DNA from: Gammaproteobacteria bacterium
GTDB lineage: Bacteria > Pseudomonadota > Gammaproteobacteria > Steroidobacterales > GCA-2729495
Assembly (NCBI GenBank): GCA_014337915.1
Contig: QUBU01000023.1
Span: 1-37,689, forward strand
Reading direction: 5' to 3'
Length of the DNA: 37,689 nt
Shown: positions 11,101 to 18,636 of the stretch, one piece after another
How positions within the stretch are numbered: position 1 is the stretch's first letter
Layout of the letters: each line of letters begins with the position of its first letter
Notes under the pieces: generated by a model
The model's database searches: none
What the model saw: the letters and a program-made list of their open reading frames with translations, nothing else
What the model was told of the DNA's origin: nothing
Position numbers and translations under genes: made by a program

Positions 11101-11197
11101 CGTCGTGGTGGGCGGGCTGGTCTCATCCACGGCGCTCACCCTGGTGCTGCTGCCGGTCCTTTACCGCCACTTCATCCTGCGAGGTGCCCTGAAATGA
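8129..11197 (+). CDS. Heavy-metal efflux RND pump (CzcA family, HME type)
   Basis: This 1022-residue inner-membrane pump has the full RND layout of twelve membrane helices and two large periplasmic loops. It starts with the typical IDRLIEFSLTQRLLVLGLTL and LPIDAFPEVSTTQVKI. The diagnostic helix-4 motif (about residues 396-411) reads AIGMLVDGAVVVVEN. This is AIG-x3-DGA-x3-VEN rather than the DFG form of classical Co/Zn/Cd pumps or the DAA form of Cu/Ag pumps, so the substrate may be another divalent cation. It drives proton-coupled export with the adaptor and outer-membrane factor encoded around it. GGGAGG upstream gives a good ribosome site. Its stop overlaps the DUF3240 start in ATGA. Confidence 0.95.
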   Translation: MIDRLIEFSLTQRLLVLGLTLLLIGAGVQAWRALPIDAFPEVSTTQVKIILKAPGMTPEEIEARIAAPIETEMLGIPRQRILRSVSKYGLTDITVDFEDSADIYWARSQVAERLNNVLADLPEGVTGGLAPITTPLSEMFMFTVEGDSLSLAERRALLDWVIRPQLRTLPGVADVNALGGLVKTFEVAPDNVAMSARGVTLTELADAIQASNRNDGAGRLTDGEEVWLLRVEGAVQSLEQLASIVVKDVNGVPVRVADVAEVRLGALTRYGGVTQDGRGEAVEGLVLALKGANAQQVAALIKARLAEIAPTLPEGVSINTFYDRSVLVERAVGTVSVALLEATVLVLALLFLFLGNVRAALTVALTLPLAALATFLLMRQMGLSANLMSLGGLAIAIGMLVDGAVVVVENVVTHLAHDHSRQNKLHQIFRAVREVGTPVVSGVLIIMIVFMPLLTLEGLEGKLFVPVALTIVFALGAALVLSLTVVPVLSSWLLKAGAHEDPWLLRQAVRLYTPLLDLALARTRPVMIAAVALLAVAALLFPFIGKSFMPTLDEGDLLIQLEKLPSISLEESMELDLKVQRALLQQIPEIQGMVARVGSDEIGLDPMGLNETDGFLVLKPQDEWRGPDKEWLMEEMRKVMAGFPGISYGFTQPIDMRVSEMLTGSRGDLAVKVFGSDIETLNRLADEVEAIVASVPGAQDVLSKKNEGVQYLQASVDRLAAGRYGLTVDDVSAFLKAQLEGLRVGTVQEGTRRTPLVLRAGEEVRMSPALFELLRIPTPGGSAIPLREVVQLERTDGPVAINRENAARYVTVQSNVADRDLVGFVDEVRARIGAEIELPEGYSVVYAGEFENQQRAAARLAIVVPVSIALIFALLFTTFHSVKQAALVLANVPFALVGGVAALFISGEYLSVPASVGFIALLGIAVLNGVVMVSYFNQLAGQGLAADSVVREGALRRLRPVLMTASITAFGLVPLLLASGPGSEIQKPLAIVVVGGLVSSTALTLVLLPVLYRHFILRGALK

Positions 11198-11499
11198 GCC
11201 TGGTGCAACTGACGCTGGTCGCGCCGAGCCACCTCGAGGAGATGCTGGTGGAGGCCCTGCTGGCGCACCCGGAATGGGCCAGTGGCTTCACCCTGGCGCG
11301 CGCCGAGGGCCATGGGACCCGGGCCGACGCACTGAGCGTGCAGGAGCAGGTGCGCGGGCGCGCCGAGCGCTGCGAGGTGCAGGTGGTGCTGGAGGCGGAG
11401 CTGGCGCGCGCGCTGGTCGACAGCCTGAAGCAGGCGCTGCCGTCGCGCGACATCATGTACTGGATCACGCCCGTGGCTGAAATCGGGAGGCTGGCATGA
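11194..11499 (+). CDS. DUF3240 family protein of the metal efflux operon
   Basis: This 101-residue soluble protein has the hallmarks of DUF3240: an N-terminal LVQLTLVAPSHLEEMLVEAL, a central GFTLARAEGHG, then LSVQEQVRGRA and a C-terminal WITPV. It resembles small ferredoxin-like, PII-like folds. DUF3240 proteins are commonly found beside CzcA-type pumps, but their role is unknown; a regulatory or metal-sensing role is a guess. It is wedged between pump and outer-membrane factor with ATGA overlaps at both ends, so it is clearly part of the same translation unit. There is no signal peptide, so it should be cytoplasmic. Confidence 0.85.
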   Translation: MSLVQLTLVAPSHLEEMLVEALLAHPEWASGFTLARAEGHGTRADALSVQEQVRGRAERCEVQVVLEAELARALVDSLKQALPSRDIMYWITPVAEIGRLA

Positions 11500-12752
11500 G
11501 CCGGCACATTGCCTGGATTGCACTGCTGGTCGCCGGCACCCTGCCGGCGGCTGAATTCACGCCGCCGGCGGACCTGCCGCCCATCGAGGTGGTGTCTGCC
11601 GTACTCGACGACCACCCGGTGGTGCGCGAAGCCGAGGCCCGGCTGCGGGTGGCGGCGGCCGAGCGCGATGCACTCGACGCCGGTCCGCACGAACTCGAGC
11701 TGCGCGTCACCGGCCAGCGGCGCGACATCGCCGGCGTCGCCGACCGTTCCGACGAATGGTCCGCCGGCATCGAGCGCGGCTTCCGGCTCTTCGGCAAGGC
11801 GGGGCTCGACGCCGATATCGGCGCCAGGGGCATGGACGAGGCGCGCGAGAAAGTGGGCGACGCGCGCCACGAGACCGCCCGCCAGCTGCTCGGCCTCTGG
11901 TACGGCGCGCTGCGTGCGCTGACGGAAACACGCTTGCGCGCGGCGCAGGCGGACCTGCTCGACGAGGTGCGCAGCACCGTGGCGACGCGCAACCGGCGCG
12001 GCGACGCGGCGCGCCTGGAGCTGCTCGAGGCCGATGCCGCGCTGGCCCAGGCGCGCTCGCAGCAGCAGCAGGCGCTCGGCCGGCAACAGGCGGCACTCGC
12101 CGCGCTGCGCGCCAGCTTCCCGAGCCTGCCGCCGGCAACCCCGCGGGCCGCCGAGCCGCTGCTGCCGGCGGGAACCGCGGCCGACTGGACCGCGGCGACG
12201 CTGGAGCACAACCACGAGCTGCTGGCGGTGCAGAGCGCCCTGGAGGGCAGCCGCCTGGCGGCGCGGCGTGCTGGCCGTGATCGGTTGCCGGATCCGACTC
12301 TCGGCCTCTTCTATGCCAACGAGCAGTTCGGCGACGAGAAGATCGTCGGCATGAGTGTTGCCGTGCCCATCGGCATCGGCGCGCGCAGCGCTGAGGCGGA
12401 GCGCCAGCGCGGGCAGGCCGATGCGCTGGCGGAGCTGGAGACCGCGACACGCCGGCGGCTGGAGGCCGAGGCGGTCGTCAACTGGGAGCGGGCCTCGACC
12501 GGCGTCGAGACCTGGCGGCAGCTGCGGGATGCTGCCGCGGCCATGACGCGGCATGCCGACCTGGCGCGCCGCGCCTATGAGCTCGGCGAAATGCCGCTGG
12601 CCGAATCGCTGCTGGCCCGGCGCAATGCCGCGGAGGCCGAGGTCGCCGCCGAGCAGGCGCGCCTGGACGCCAACGAGGCGATCGCGCGCCTGCTGCTGGA
12701 CTCGCACCGCATCTGGTCCACGCAGGCCGACGACGAGCCGCATGGCGGCTGA
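11496..12752 (+). CDS. Outer-membrane factor of the metal efflux system (CzcC/TolC-like)
   Basis: The 418-residue protein has a signal peptide (about 1-19) followed by two OEP-type repeats. These are long amphipathic alpha-helices rich in Ala, Glu, Arg and Leu, separated by short beta segments, for example LRVAAAERDALDAGPHELELRVTG in the first half (shown here in part). It would trimerise into a channel-tunnel in the outer membrane and receive metal ions from the adaptor/pump complex. The start overlaps the DUF3240 stop (ATGA). There is no lipobox cysteine, unlike many CusC-type members. Its 3' end overlaps by 11 nt an ATG that begins the signal-peptide fragment of the disrupted TonB receptor, so the receptor was originally the last gene of this operon. 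Confidence 0.9.
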   Translation: MSRHIAWIALLVAGTLPAAEFTPPADLPPIEVVSAVLDDHPVVREAEARLRVAAAERDALDAGPHELELRVTGQRRDIAGVADRSDEWSAGIERGFRLFGKAGLDADIGARGMDEAREKVGDARHETARQLLGLWYGALRALTETRLRAAQADLLDEVRSTVATRNRRGDAARLELLEADAALAQARSQQQQALGRQQAALAALRASFPSLPPATPRAAEPLLPAGTAADWTAATLEHNHELLAVQSALEGSRLAARRAGRDRLPDPTLGLFYANEQFGDEKIVGMSVAVPIGIGARSAEAERQRGQADALAELETATRRRLEAEAVVNWERASTGVETWRQLRDAAAAMTRHADLARRAYELGEMPLAESLLARRNAAEAEVAAEQARLDANEAIARLLLDSHRIWSTQADDEPHGG

Positions 12753-12930
12753 GCTGGCGCGCCGCGCATTCTGTGCGCCGCTGCTGGCGCTGTGGCTGGT
12801 CGCCGCTGCCGCCCCGGCCGGGTCGAGAAATGGTGCCGCGAGAAATGGTGCCGGATTTATTTTGCCGGACATCGGAAAAATAAATCCGGCACCATTTCTC
12901 GATTTATTTTGCCGATGTCCGGCAAAATAA
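12742..12930 (+). pseudogene. Orphaned signal-peptide exon of the TonB receptor, cut off by a palindromic element
   Basis: An ATG at 12742 begins MAAELARRAFCAPLLALWLV, then AAAAPAG, a good signal peptide, in frame 1. The frame enters the palindromic element at 12823 and ends at a TAA at 12928-12930. The receptor body continues in another frame from about 12984. Joining position 12822 to 12984, which removes 161 bp, puts the two parts back in one frame and gives a normal export signal followed by the receptor N-terminus (AVEEIVVTGTR). The original gene therefore began here. The current allele encodes only a short secreted peptide from this start. Confidence 0.8.
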
Positions 12931-14804
12931 ATCCGGCACCATTTCTCGAAATAAATCCGGCACCATTTCTCGAACCGGCCGGGGCGGTGGAGGAGATCGT
13001 GGTGACGGGCACGCGCCTGGCGGCACCGCCTGGCAGCCTGCCCGGCGCCGGCACGGTGCTCGACCGCGAGGCGATCGAGGCGCGCGGCGACAGCGGCGTG
13101 GCCGACCTGCTGCGCGCGGTGCCCGGCCTGCATGTGGTGCAGCCGGGCGCGGGCGGCGTCAGCCAGCTCTTCATGCGCGGCAGCGAGCCGAACTTCACCG
13201 TCTTCCTCGTCGACGGCATCAAGGTCAACGACCCCAGCAACAGCCGCGGCGGCTCCTTCGACTTCGCATCGCTGAACCTGGCCGACCTCGATCGCGTGGA
13301 GATCGTGCGCGGACCGGAGTCCTCCATCTACGGCTCCGACGGCCTCGCCGGCGTCATCAACTTCATCAGCCCGGCGGGCGGCGGGCCGCTCGCGGCCGCC
13401 GTGGAGGGCGAGGCCGGCGCTGACGACTACCGGCGCGCGAGCCTGCAGCTCAGCGGCCCGGCCGGCGACGGCGGGTTCTCGCTGCAGGCCACCAGCCGCA
13501 ACGACGGCGAGGCTGTGCCCGGCAGCACCTACGAGGCCGACAGCATCAGCGGCCGCCTGCGCCTGCAGCCGGCCAGTGGTGTGACGGCCAACCTCTACGG
13601 GCGCTATGCCGACACCGAAAGCACCTCGTTCCCCGAGCAGAGCGGCGGGCCACGCCTGGCCGTGCTGCGCAGCCTCGACCAGGCGAGCGCGGAGGATTAC
13701 GCGCTCGGCGGTGATTTCGACTGGCAGCTCGACCAGTCCTGGTCGATCCAGGCCCGCGCCAGCCACTACGGGCGCGATTCCCGTTACGACTCCCCGGGTA
13801 TCTATCCAGGTGACCAGGTGCCGCCCAATGGCGCGCACAACGAGCTGCGCCGCGAGCAGGCGGCGTTGCAGGCGACGCTGGCGGCCAGCGCCGGCAGCGC
13901 GACGCTGGCCGCCACGGCCGGCGCGGATTTCCAGGGCGAGTCCGGCGACTCCGATGGCTACGTCGATTTCGGCCCGATGCGCATTCCGAACAGCTTTGCC
14001 CTGGATCGCGACACCATCGGCCTGTTCGTCGAGGGGCGGCTGCAGGCCGGCGACCGCTGGCTGCTGCAGGTCAGCCTGCGCCGCGACGATCCCGACGGTT
14101 TCGCCGGCGAAACCACGGGCCGCCTCGGCGCCAGCTATTCGCCAAATGCCGGGCGCACGCGGCTGCGCGCCGACTGGGGCAGCGGTTTCAAGCTGCCGAG
14201 CTTCTTCGCACTCGGCAGTCCGCTGGTGGGCGAGCCGGGGCTGCGCCCGGAAAAAAGCCGCGGCGCCGAGCTCGGCATCACCCAGCAGCTCGGCAGGGTG
14301 GGCGAGGCCACCCTGACGCTGTTCGATTACGAGTTCGAGGACCTGATCGACCTCGACCCCGCGACCTTCCGCAACGTCAATCGCGATCGCGTCAGCAGCC
14401 GCGGCGCGGAGCTCGGCGCGACACTGCTGCTGGCACCGGCGTTGACGCTCGGCGCCCATGCCACCTGGACCGACATCGACGTCGCGGGCAGCGACCGCGA
14501 ACTGCTGCAGCGGCCGGAGTGGCGCGGCGGCCTGTCGGCGCGCTGGCTGCCGGCGGCGGACTGGTCCGTCGACCTCGACTGGCTCTACGTCGGCGACAGC
14601 CTCGACAACTCGATTCCCACCGGCGAGCTCAGGCTCGGCGCCTGGCAGCGCGTCGACCTCAACCTCGCCTGGGCGGTGACGCCGCGCCTGCGCCTCGCAC
14701 TGGCCGTGGACAACCTGCTCGACGCCAGCTACGAGGAGGCGATCGGCTTCCCGGCGGCGGGCATCCGGCCACGTCTTGCGGCGCGCTACCGCTTCGGCGA
14801 TTGA
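12792..14804 (+). CDS. TonB-dependent receptor (BtuB-like), separated from its signal peptide
   Basis: From about 12984 the frame encodes a clear TonB-dependent outer-membrane receptor. It has the TonB-box region EEIVVTGTR, a plug domain (LLRAVPGLHVVQPGAGG, FLVDGIKVNDPSNSRGG, VEIVRGPESSIYGSDGLAGV) and a 22-strand-type barrel ending NLLDASYEEAIGF and ARYRFGD. Barrel length and plug style resemble vitamin B12/corrinoid-type receptors. The only upstream ATG in this frame is at 12792. It would add about 60 residues translated from the palindrome and no signal peptide, so the protein should not reach the outer membrane. As written, the gene is off. Its place after the czc-type operon suggests uptake of a metal-containing ligand, which is inference. 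No cobalamin riboswitch is visible upstream. Confidence 0.85.
   Translation: MAGRRCRPGRVEKWCREKWCRIYFAGHRKNKSGTISRFILPMSGKINPAPFLEINPAPFLEPAGAVEEIVVTGTRLAAPPGSLPGAGTVLDREAIEARGDSGVADLLRAVPGLHVVQPGAGGVSQLFMRGSEPNFTVFLVDGIKVNDPSNSRGGSFDFASLNLADLDRVEIVRGPESSIYGSDGLAGVINFISPAGGGPLAAAVEGEAGADDYRRASLQLSGPAGDGGFSLQATSRNDGEAVPGSTYEADSISGRLRLQPASGVTANLYGRYADTESTSFPEQSGGPRLAVLRSLDQASAEDYALGGDFDWQLDQSWSIQARASHYGRDSRYDSPGIYPGDQVPPNGAHNELRREQAALQATLAASAGSATLAATAGADFQGESGDSDGYVDFGPMRIPNSFALDRDTIGLFVEGRLQAGDRWLLQVSLRRDDPDGFAGETTGRLGASYSPNAGRTRLRADWGSGFKLPSFFALGSPLVGEPGLRPEKSRGAELGITQQLGRVGEATLTLFDYEFEDLIDLDPATFRNVNRDRVSSRGAELGATLLLAPALTLGAHATWTDIDVAGSDRELLQRPEWRGGLSARWLPAADWSVDLDWLYVGDSLDNSIPTGELRLGAWQRVDLNLAWAVTPRLRLALAVDNLLDASYEEAIGFPAAGIRPRLAARYRFGD
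12823..12974. repeat. Palindromic element disrupting the TonB receptor gene
   Basis: The element is built from inverted and direct copies of AATAAATCCGGCACCATTT with flanking CTCGA. Forward copies end at 12902, 12949 and 12973; inverted copies start at 12823 (partial) and 12839. The first two forward copies share 26 bp and are 47 bp apart; the next is 24 bp further on. A central ATTTATTTTGCCG palindrome lies at 12902-12932. A 9-bp direct repeat, CCGGCCGGG, flanks the element (12814-12822 and 12975-12983) and may be a target duplication. That sequence is itself nearly palindromic, so the exact edges are ambiguous. Confidence 0.92.
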
Positions 14805-14872
14805 GCCGGCGGGCATTGCCCGCGGCCGCGCCCGCCGCTATCGTCGCCCCCAGGGGCAGGAGATCCAGGCAC

Positions 14873-16663
14873 ATGCAATCCCGGCGGCAAAAAAGGATCC
14901 GGCGGTGCGCGGCGGCCATTGCCAGCGTCACCATGGCCGGCATCGCAACGATCCTCGGCGGCTGCGGCAAGTCCGCGGCGCCCACCGGTCCGGCGACGAC
15001 GGCGGCCGCCACGGGCCAGGAGCTGGTGCAGCGCCACTGTGTCCGCTGCCACCTCGAGCCGAGCCCCGCCGATCTCGCGAAGGAATACTGGCCCTACGCG
15101 CTGCACTACATGGGCAACTACGTCGGCATGAAGGGCGACGAATTCCCCGACATGCGCGTGGAACCGGCGCCGCCGGAGATGGAGCCGGTGAAGGACTACA
15201 CCAAGCGCTATTTCCTCTTCGGCAGCGATGGCTATTACCGCGACCTGTATCCGTTCCGCGCACACATCCCCGACAAGCCGGAGATGAGCGCTGAGGAATT
15301 CCGGCGCATGCGCGAGTACTACGTCGCCAATGCGCGCCCCTCGGCGGAGATGGAGCAGCAGGGGCCGAAGCCGCCGGTCACCACGCGCTTCCGGGCGGTG
15401 TTCCCGCAGCTCGAGCTCGAGCCGGACGCACTGGTGATGTCGACGCTGGTCGACCCGCGGCGCCAGCGCCTGTACGTCGGCCGCTCGGTGATCGACGACT
15501 GGGTCGGCGGCGGCGAGCGCCGTGCCGGCTTCGACAAATGGGACGACGTGGTCGCGCTCGACCTGCGCAGCGGCAAGCGTGTCGCCCGGGTGCAGGTCAC
15601 CAGCGATCCCATCGACATGGCGCTGACGGACAACGGCATCCGCCTCGTCACCCACGGCCGCTTCCCCATGACCAGGATCGGCATCGCCGCCATCACCGAC
15701 GTGGATTTCTCGGCCAGCCCCCCGCGCTCGCGCATGCTGGTGACGGGCAAACAGCGCCTGGTGCAGCACCACACCACGGACATGAACGGCGACGGGCGGC
15801 CGGACATCGTCGCCGACGCCTACGGCGACGGCTACGCGCAGGGCGCGCAGAGCCTGCTGGCGATCTGGTACCAGCAGCCGGACTACGAGCAGCAGTGGCG
15901 CAAGGCGCCGGCCGAGATCCCGCCCGGCGTGATGCCGGGGCTGCGCGAGAAGGTCATCGCCGAGGATGCCGGGCTGATCGGCAACAGCATCGCCGACTTC
16001 AACGGCGATGGCCGTCCCGATGTCGCCGCGCTGATCGCCCAGGGCCGCCAGGAGCTGGTGATCTTCACCAACAACGGTGACGAGACCTTCACCCGCCATC
16101 TCATCGACCAGCACACGCCCTCCTGGGGCGGCAACAGCCTGCAGGCGGCTGATTTCGACGGCGACGGCGACATGGACCTGGTGGTGCTCAACGGCGACAA
16201 CGTCAATGGCAATCACTTCGGCAAGGTCATCCCGGCGCCGCGGCCGCAGCACGGCATCCGCGTGTTCCGCAACGACGGCGGCATGAAGTTCACCATGGCC
16301 TGGTACTACCGCATGCATGGCGCCATCCGCTCGGTGGTGCGCGACTTCGACGCCGACGGCGACCCGGACATTGCCGCCATCGCCCTATTCCCGGAGTGGA
16401 ACTACGACGAGCCGGAGACTTTCGTCTACCTCGAGAACCAGGGAGGCATGCAGTTCGCGCCGCAGTCGATCCCGCGCGAATTCTTCAGCGTCTGGTGCTC
16501 GATCGAGGCGGCAGACGTCAATGGCGACGGGCGCAGCGACATCGTCCTCGGGCTGGGCAACTTCCCCGAGCTGGTGCCGCCGGATTGGCTGACCGCACAC
16601 CCGGCCATGCAGGGCCGGGGTGGCCATGCGCCGAGCGTCATCTTCCTGCTCAACCAGGGCTGA
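14873..16663 (+). CDS. Lipoprotein with a haem c motif and FG-GAP/VCBS calcium repeats
   Basis: The protein of about 596 residues begins with a basic, hydrophobic signal ending in the lipobox LGGC (Cys31). A CxxCH haem-binding motif follows (Cys56, Cys59, His60; CVRCHLEP). A linker with many Tyr, Pro and acidic residues leads to a beta-propeller. The propeller carries at least five Asp-rich calcium loops of the DxNGDGxxD type near residues 303, 374, 427, 492 and 548 (for example DMNGDGRPDIV and DFDGDGDMD). It is probably a membrane-anchored periplasmic or surface protein that could pass electrons. The ATG at 14873 has a GGCAGGAG ribosome site. It is the first gene of a tight five-gene run with dehydrogenase, transporter and amidase. 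The substrate is unknown. Confidence 0.85.
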   Translation: MQSRRQKRIRRCAAAIASVTMAGIATILGGCGKSAAPTGPATTAAATGQELVQRHCVRCHLEPSPADLAKEYWPYALHYMGNYVGMKGDEFPDMRVEPAPPEMEPVKDYTKRYFLFGSDGYYRDLYPFRAHIPDKPEMSAEEFRRMREYYVANARPSAEMEQQGPKPPVTTRFRAVFPQLELEPDALVMSTLVDPRRQRLYVGRSVIDDWVGGGERRAGFDKWDDVVALDLRSGKRVARVQVTSDPIDMALTDNGIRLVTHGRFPMTRIGIAAITDVDFSASPPRSRMLVTGKQRLVQHHTTDMNGDGRPDIVADAYGDGYAQGAQSLLAIWYQQPDYEQQWRKAPAEIPPGVMPGLREKVIAEDAGLIGNSIADFNGDGRPDVAALIAQGRQELVIFTNNGDETFTRHLIDQHTPSWGGNSLQAADFDGDGDMDLVVLNGDNVNGNHFGKVIPAPRPQHGIRVFRNDGGMKFTMAWYYRMHGAIRSVVRDFDADGDPDIAAIALFPEWNYDEPETFVYLENQGGMQFAPQSIPREFFSVWCSIEAADVNGDGRSDIVLGLGNFPELVPPDWLTAHPAMQGRGGHAPSVIFLLNQG

Positions 16664-16666
16664 ACC

Positions 16667-17476
16667 TTGGAGCCGGTGGTCCACGTCCGCGGCAAGGTGG
16701 CGCTGGTCAGCGGCGCGGCGCAGGGTATCGGCGCCGCCTGCGCCCGCATGCTCGCCGCCCAGGGCGCGCGGCTGCTGGTGGCCGACATCGACCTCGCCGG
16801 CGCGCGCGCCGTGGCCGATGACATCGCCCGCGAAGGCGGCATCGCCGAGGCGGTGGCGCTGGACGTGACCCGCGAGGCGGACTGGCGTGCGGCGGTCGCC
16901 GCCGCCATCGACCACCATGGCGGGTTCGACGTGCTGGTCAACAACGCCGGCATCGCCCTGGTGCAGGCGCTGGCCGACACCAGCCTCGAGCAGTGGCGCC
17001 AGGTGCATGCGGTGAACCTCGATGGCGTGTTCCTCGGCACCCGCGAGGCGGTCACGGCGATGCGGCCCGGCGGGCGTGCCGGCCGTGGCGGCTCCATCGT
17101 CAACATTTCCTCCGTCGGCGGGCTCATCGGTTCGGAGCGGCTCACGGCCTACTGTTCCACCAAGGGCGGCGTGCGCCTGTTCAGCAAGAGCGTCGCCATC
17201 GAATGCGGCCGCGCCGGCTACGGCATCCGCGTCAATTCCGTACACCCCGGCAACACCGACACGCCGATGTTCCACCGCGAGCTGCAGGACATGCTCGACA
17301 AGGGCATGGCGGCGAACCTGGAGGAGGCGCGGAAGTTCTTCATGGACATGCAGGTATTGCCGATGATCGGCCAGCCCGGCGATGTCGCCGCCATGGTGCT
17401 GTTTCTCGCCTCGGACGCCGCGCGCTTCATCACCGGTGCCGAGTTCGTCGTCGACGGCGGGCTGACCGCGCAGTGA
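16667..17476 (+). CDS. Short-chain dehydrogenase/reductase (classical SDR)
   Basis: This 269-residue Rossmann-fold oxidoreductase has the cofactor motif SGAAQGIG (about 15-22), an Asp at the end of strand 2 (LLVADID, favouring NAD(H)) and NNAG at 92-95. The catalytic Ser is in NISSVGG (148-149), and Tyr162 and Lys166 lie in YCSTK. The C-terminal FVVDGGLTAQ is typical. It would oxidise or reduce an alcohol/ketone in the pathway served by the neighbouring genes; the substrate cannot be read. The frame opens with TTG at 16667, 3 nt after the previous stop, with CAGGG 7 nt upstream. A GTG at 16676 is an alternative start. The stop overlaps the transporter's GTG (GTGA). Confidence 0.93.
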   Translation: MEPVVHVRGKVALVSGAAQGIGAACARMLAAQGARLLVADIDLAGARAVADDIAREGGIAEAVALDVTREADWRAAVAAAIDHHGGFDVLVNNAGIALVQALADTSLEQWRQVHAVNLDGVFLGTREAVTAMRPGGRAGRGGSIVNISSVGGLIGSERLTAYCSTKGGVRLFSKSVAIECGRAGYGIRVNSVHPGNTDTPMFHRELQDMLDKGMAANLEEARKFFMDMQVLPMIGQPGDVAAMVLFLASDAARFITGAEFVVDGGLTAQ

Positions 17477-18636
17477 CCCGGGCGGCCGGCATGGCGCAGA
17501 CGCTGCTGGTCTGCGTGGTCTATGCGCTGGGCCCGGCGGCGATGATCCTCATGCCGATGATCGTCGGCGGCCTGGTGGACGGCTACGGCTACAGCGAGCA
17601 GCAGGCCGGCAACATCGCCGCGATGGAGGGGTTCGGGCTGGTCGCGGCCTCGGTCATCGCCGCGCTGTGGATCCGCGTCTTCTCCTGGACCCGCACGCTG
17701 CTCGCCGCCTTCCTCGGCTATGCGCTGCTCAATGCCATCAGCGCCGGCGTCGCCGCCTATCCGGCGCTGCTGGCGCTGCGCTTCCTCAGCGGCTTCGCCG
17801 GCGGCTGCGTGTTCGCGGTGACGGTGGCCGCACTCGGCGACGACCGCGAACCCGACCGCGCTTTCGGCCTCGCCCAGGCCGTGCAGGGCCTGCTGATGCT
17901 CGCGGGTTTCTTCACCGCGCCCTGGTTGCTGCAGCGCTGGGGCGTGGGCGCACTCTATTTCATGCTCGCTGGCGCCGCGCTGGCGATGCTGGCGACGCTG
18001 CGCCGCTTTCCCGCGCGGGGCCGGGAGCTGGTGGCCGCTGTCGTGGCGGGCGGGGGCAGCACCGGCAACAGCCTGCTGATCTGGCTCGCGCTGGCGGCCA
18101 GCGTGGTGTTCTTCATCAACGTGTTCGGCTTTTGGGCCTTCGTCGAGCGCATCGGCCAGGCGGCCGGGCTGCCGGCGGCGACCATCGGCCTGGCGCTCGG
18201 CCTCTCGCAGGTCACGGCGATCGCCGGGGCGCTGGCCGCGGCCTGGGCCAGCGATCGCTACGGGCGCTACTGGCCGCTGCTGCTGGTCCTCGTCGGCCAG
18301 TGCGCGGCGCTGTTTGCGCTCCTGGGCCAGTTCGGTCCGCTGCTCTACTTCCTGGCGACCGGGGCCTATCAGGCGCTGTTCATCGTCGCGGTGTCCTACC
18401 AGATGGGCGCGGTGGCGAAGCTCGATGTACGGGGGCGGTTCCTGGTGATGATGACCGGTGCCCAGGGGCTGGGTGCGGCCGTCGGGCCGGCACTGGCCGC
18501 GGAGCTGATCGGGGCGGGCAGCGACTACGGCGGCGTGATCCGCATGGCGGCCGCGTTCTGCACCCTGAGCACTCTCGTCTTCCTCTTTATTGTGTATCGC
18601 GGCGGGGCGCCTGTAGTATCCCCATCCGATGCCTGA
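17473..18636 (+). CDS. Major facilitator superfamily transporter
   Basis: The protein of about 387 residues has roughly twelve hydrophobic membrane segments in two six-helix halves. A charged loop after helix 2 and another mid-protein loop (RFPARGRELV) separate them, as in MFS transporters. It probably carries a small organic molecule across the inner membrane. The GTG at 17473 overlaps the SDR stop codon (GTGA); an ATG at 17491 would shorten it by six residues. The 3' end overlaps the amidase start by 8 nt, so it is co-translated with dehydrogenase and amidase. The subfamily cannot be assigned from sequence alone. Confidence 0.9.
   Translation: MTRAAGMAQTLLVCVVYALGPAAMILMPMIVGGLVDGYGYSEQQAGNIAAMEGFGLVAASVIAALWIRVFSWTRTLLAAFLGYALLNAISAGVAAYPALLALRFLSGFAGGCVFAVTVAALGDDREPDRAFGLAQAVQGLLMLAGFFTAPWLLQRWGVGALYFMLAGAALAMLATLRRFPARGRELVAAVVAGGGSTGNSLLIWLALAASVVFFINVFGFWAFVERIGQAAGLPAATIGLALGLSQVTAIAGALAAAWASDRYGRYWPLLLVLVGQCAALFALLGQFGPLLYFLATGAYQALFIVAVSYQMGAVAKLDVRGRFLVMMTGAQGLGAAVGPALAAELIGAGSDYGGVIRMAAAFCTLSTLVFLFIVYRGGAPVVSPSDA

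Noticed and set aside
12753-12822. Cobalamin riboswitch before the BtuB-like receptor
   Set aside because: The receptor start overlaps the upstream gene and no B12-box-like sequence or leader is present.
12823-12974. Possible small CRISPR array
   Set aside because: Repeats occur in both orientations with irregular spacing (24 and 47 bp) and no unique spacers; no cas genes are present.
12814-12983. Treating the 9-bp CCGGCCGGG flanks as proven target-site duplication
   Set aside because: The motif is itself nearly palindromic and could be part of the element's arms. It is reported as a candidate only; the frame argument holds either way.
11172-14816. A 1,214-codon open frame on the minus strand
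   Set aside because: It is antisense to clear efflux and receptor genes, has Arg/Ala/Gly/Gln-rich composition without domains, and is a usual artefact of high-GC codon use. The same applies to the long minus-strand frames at 19837-23385 and 25247-27250.
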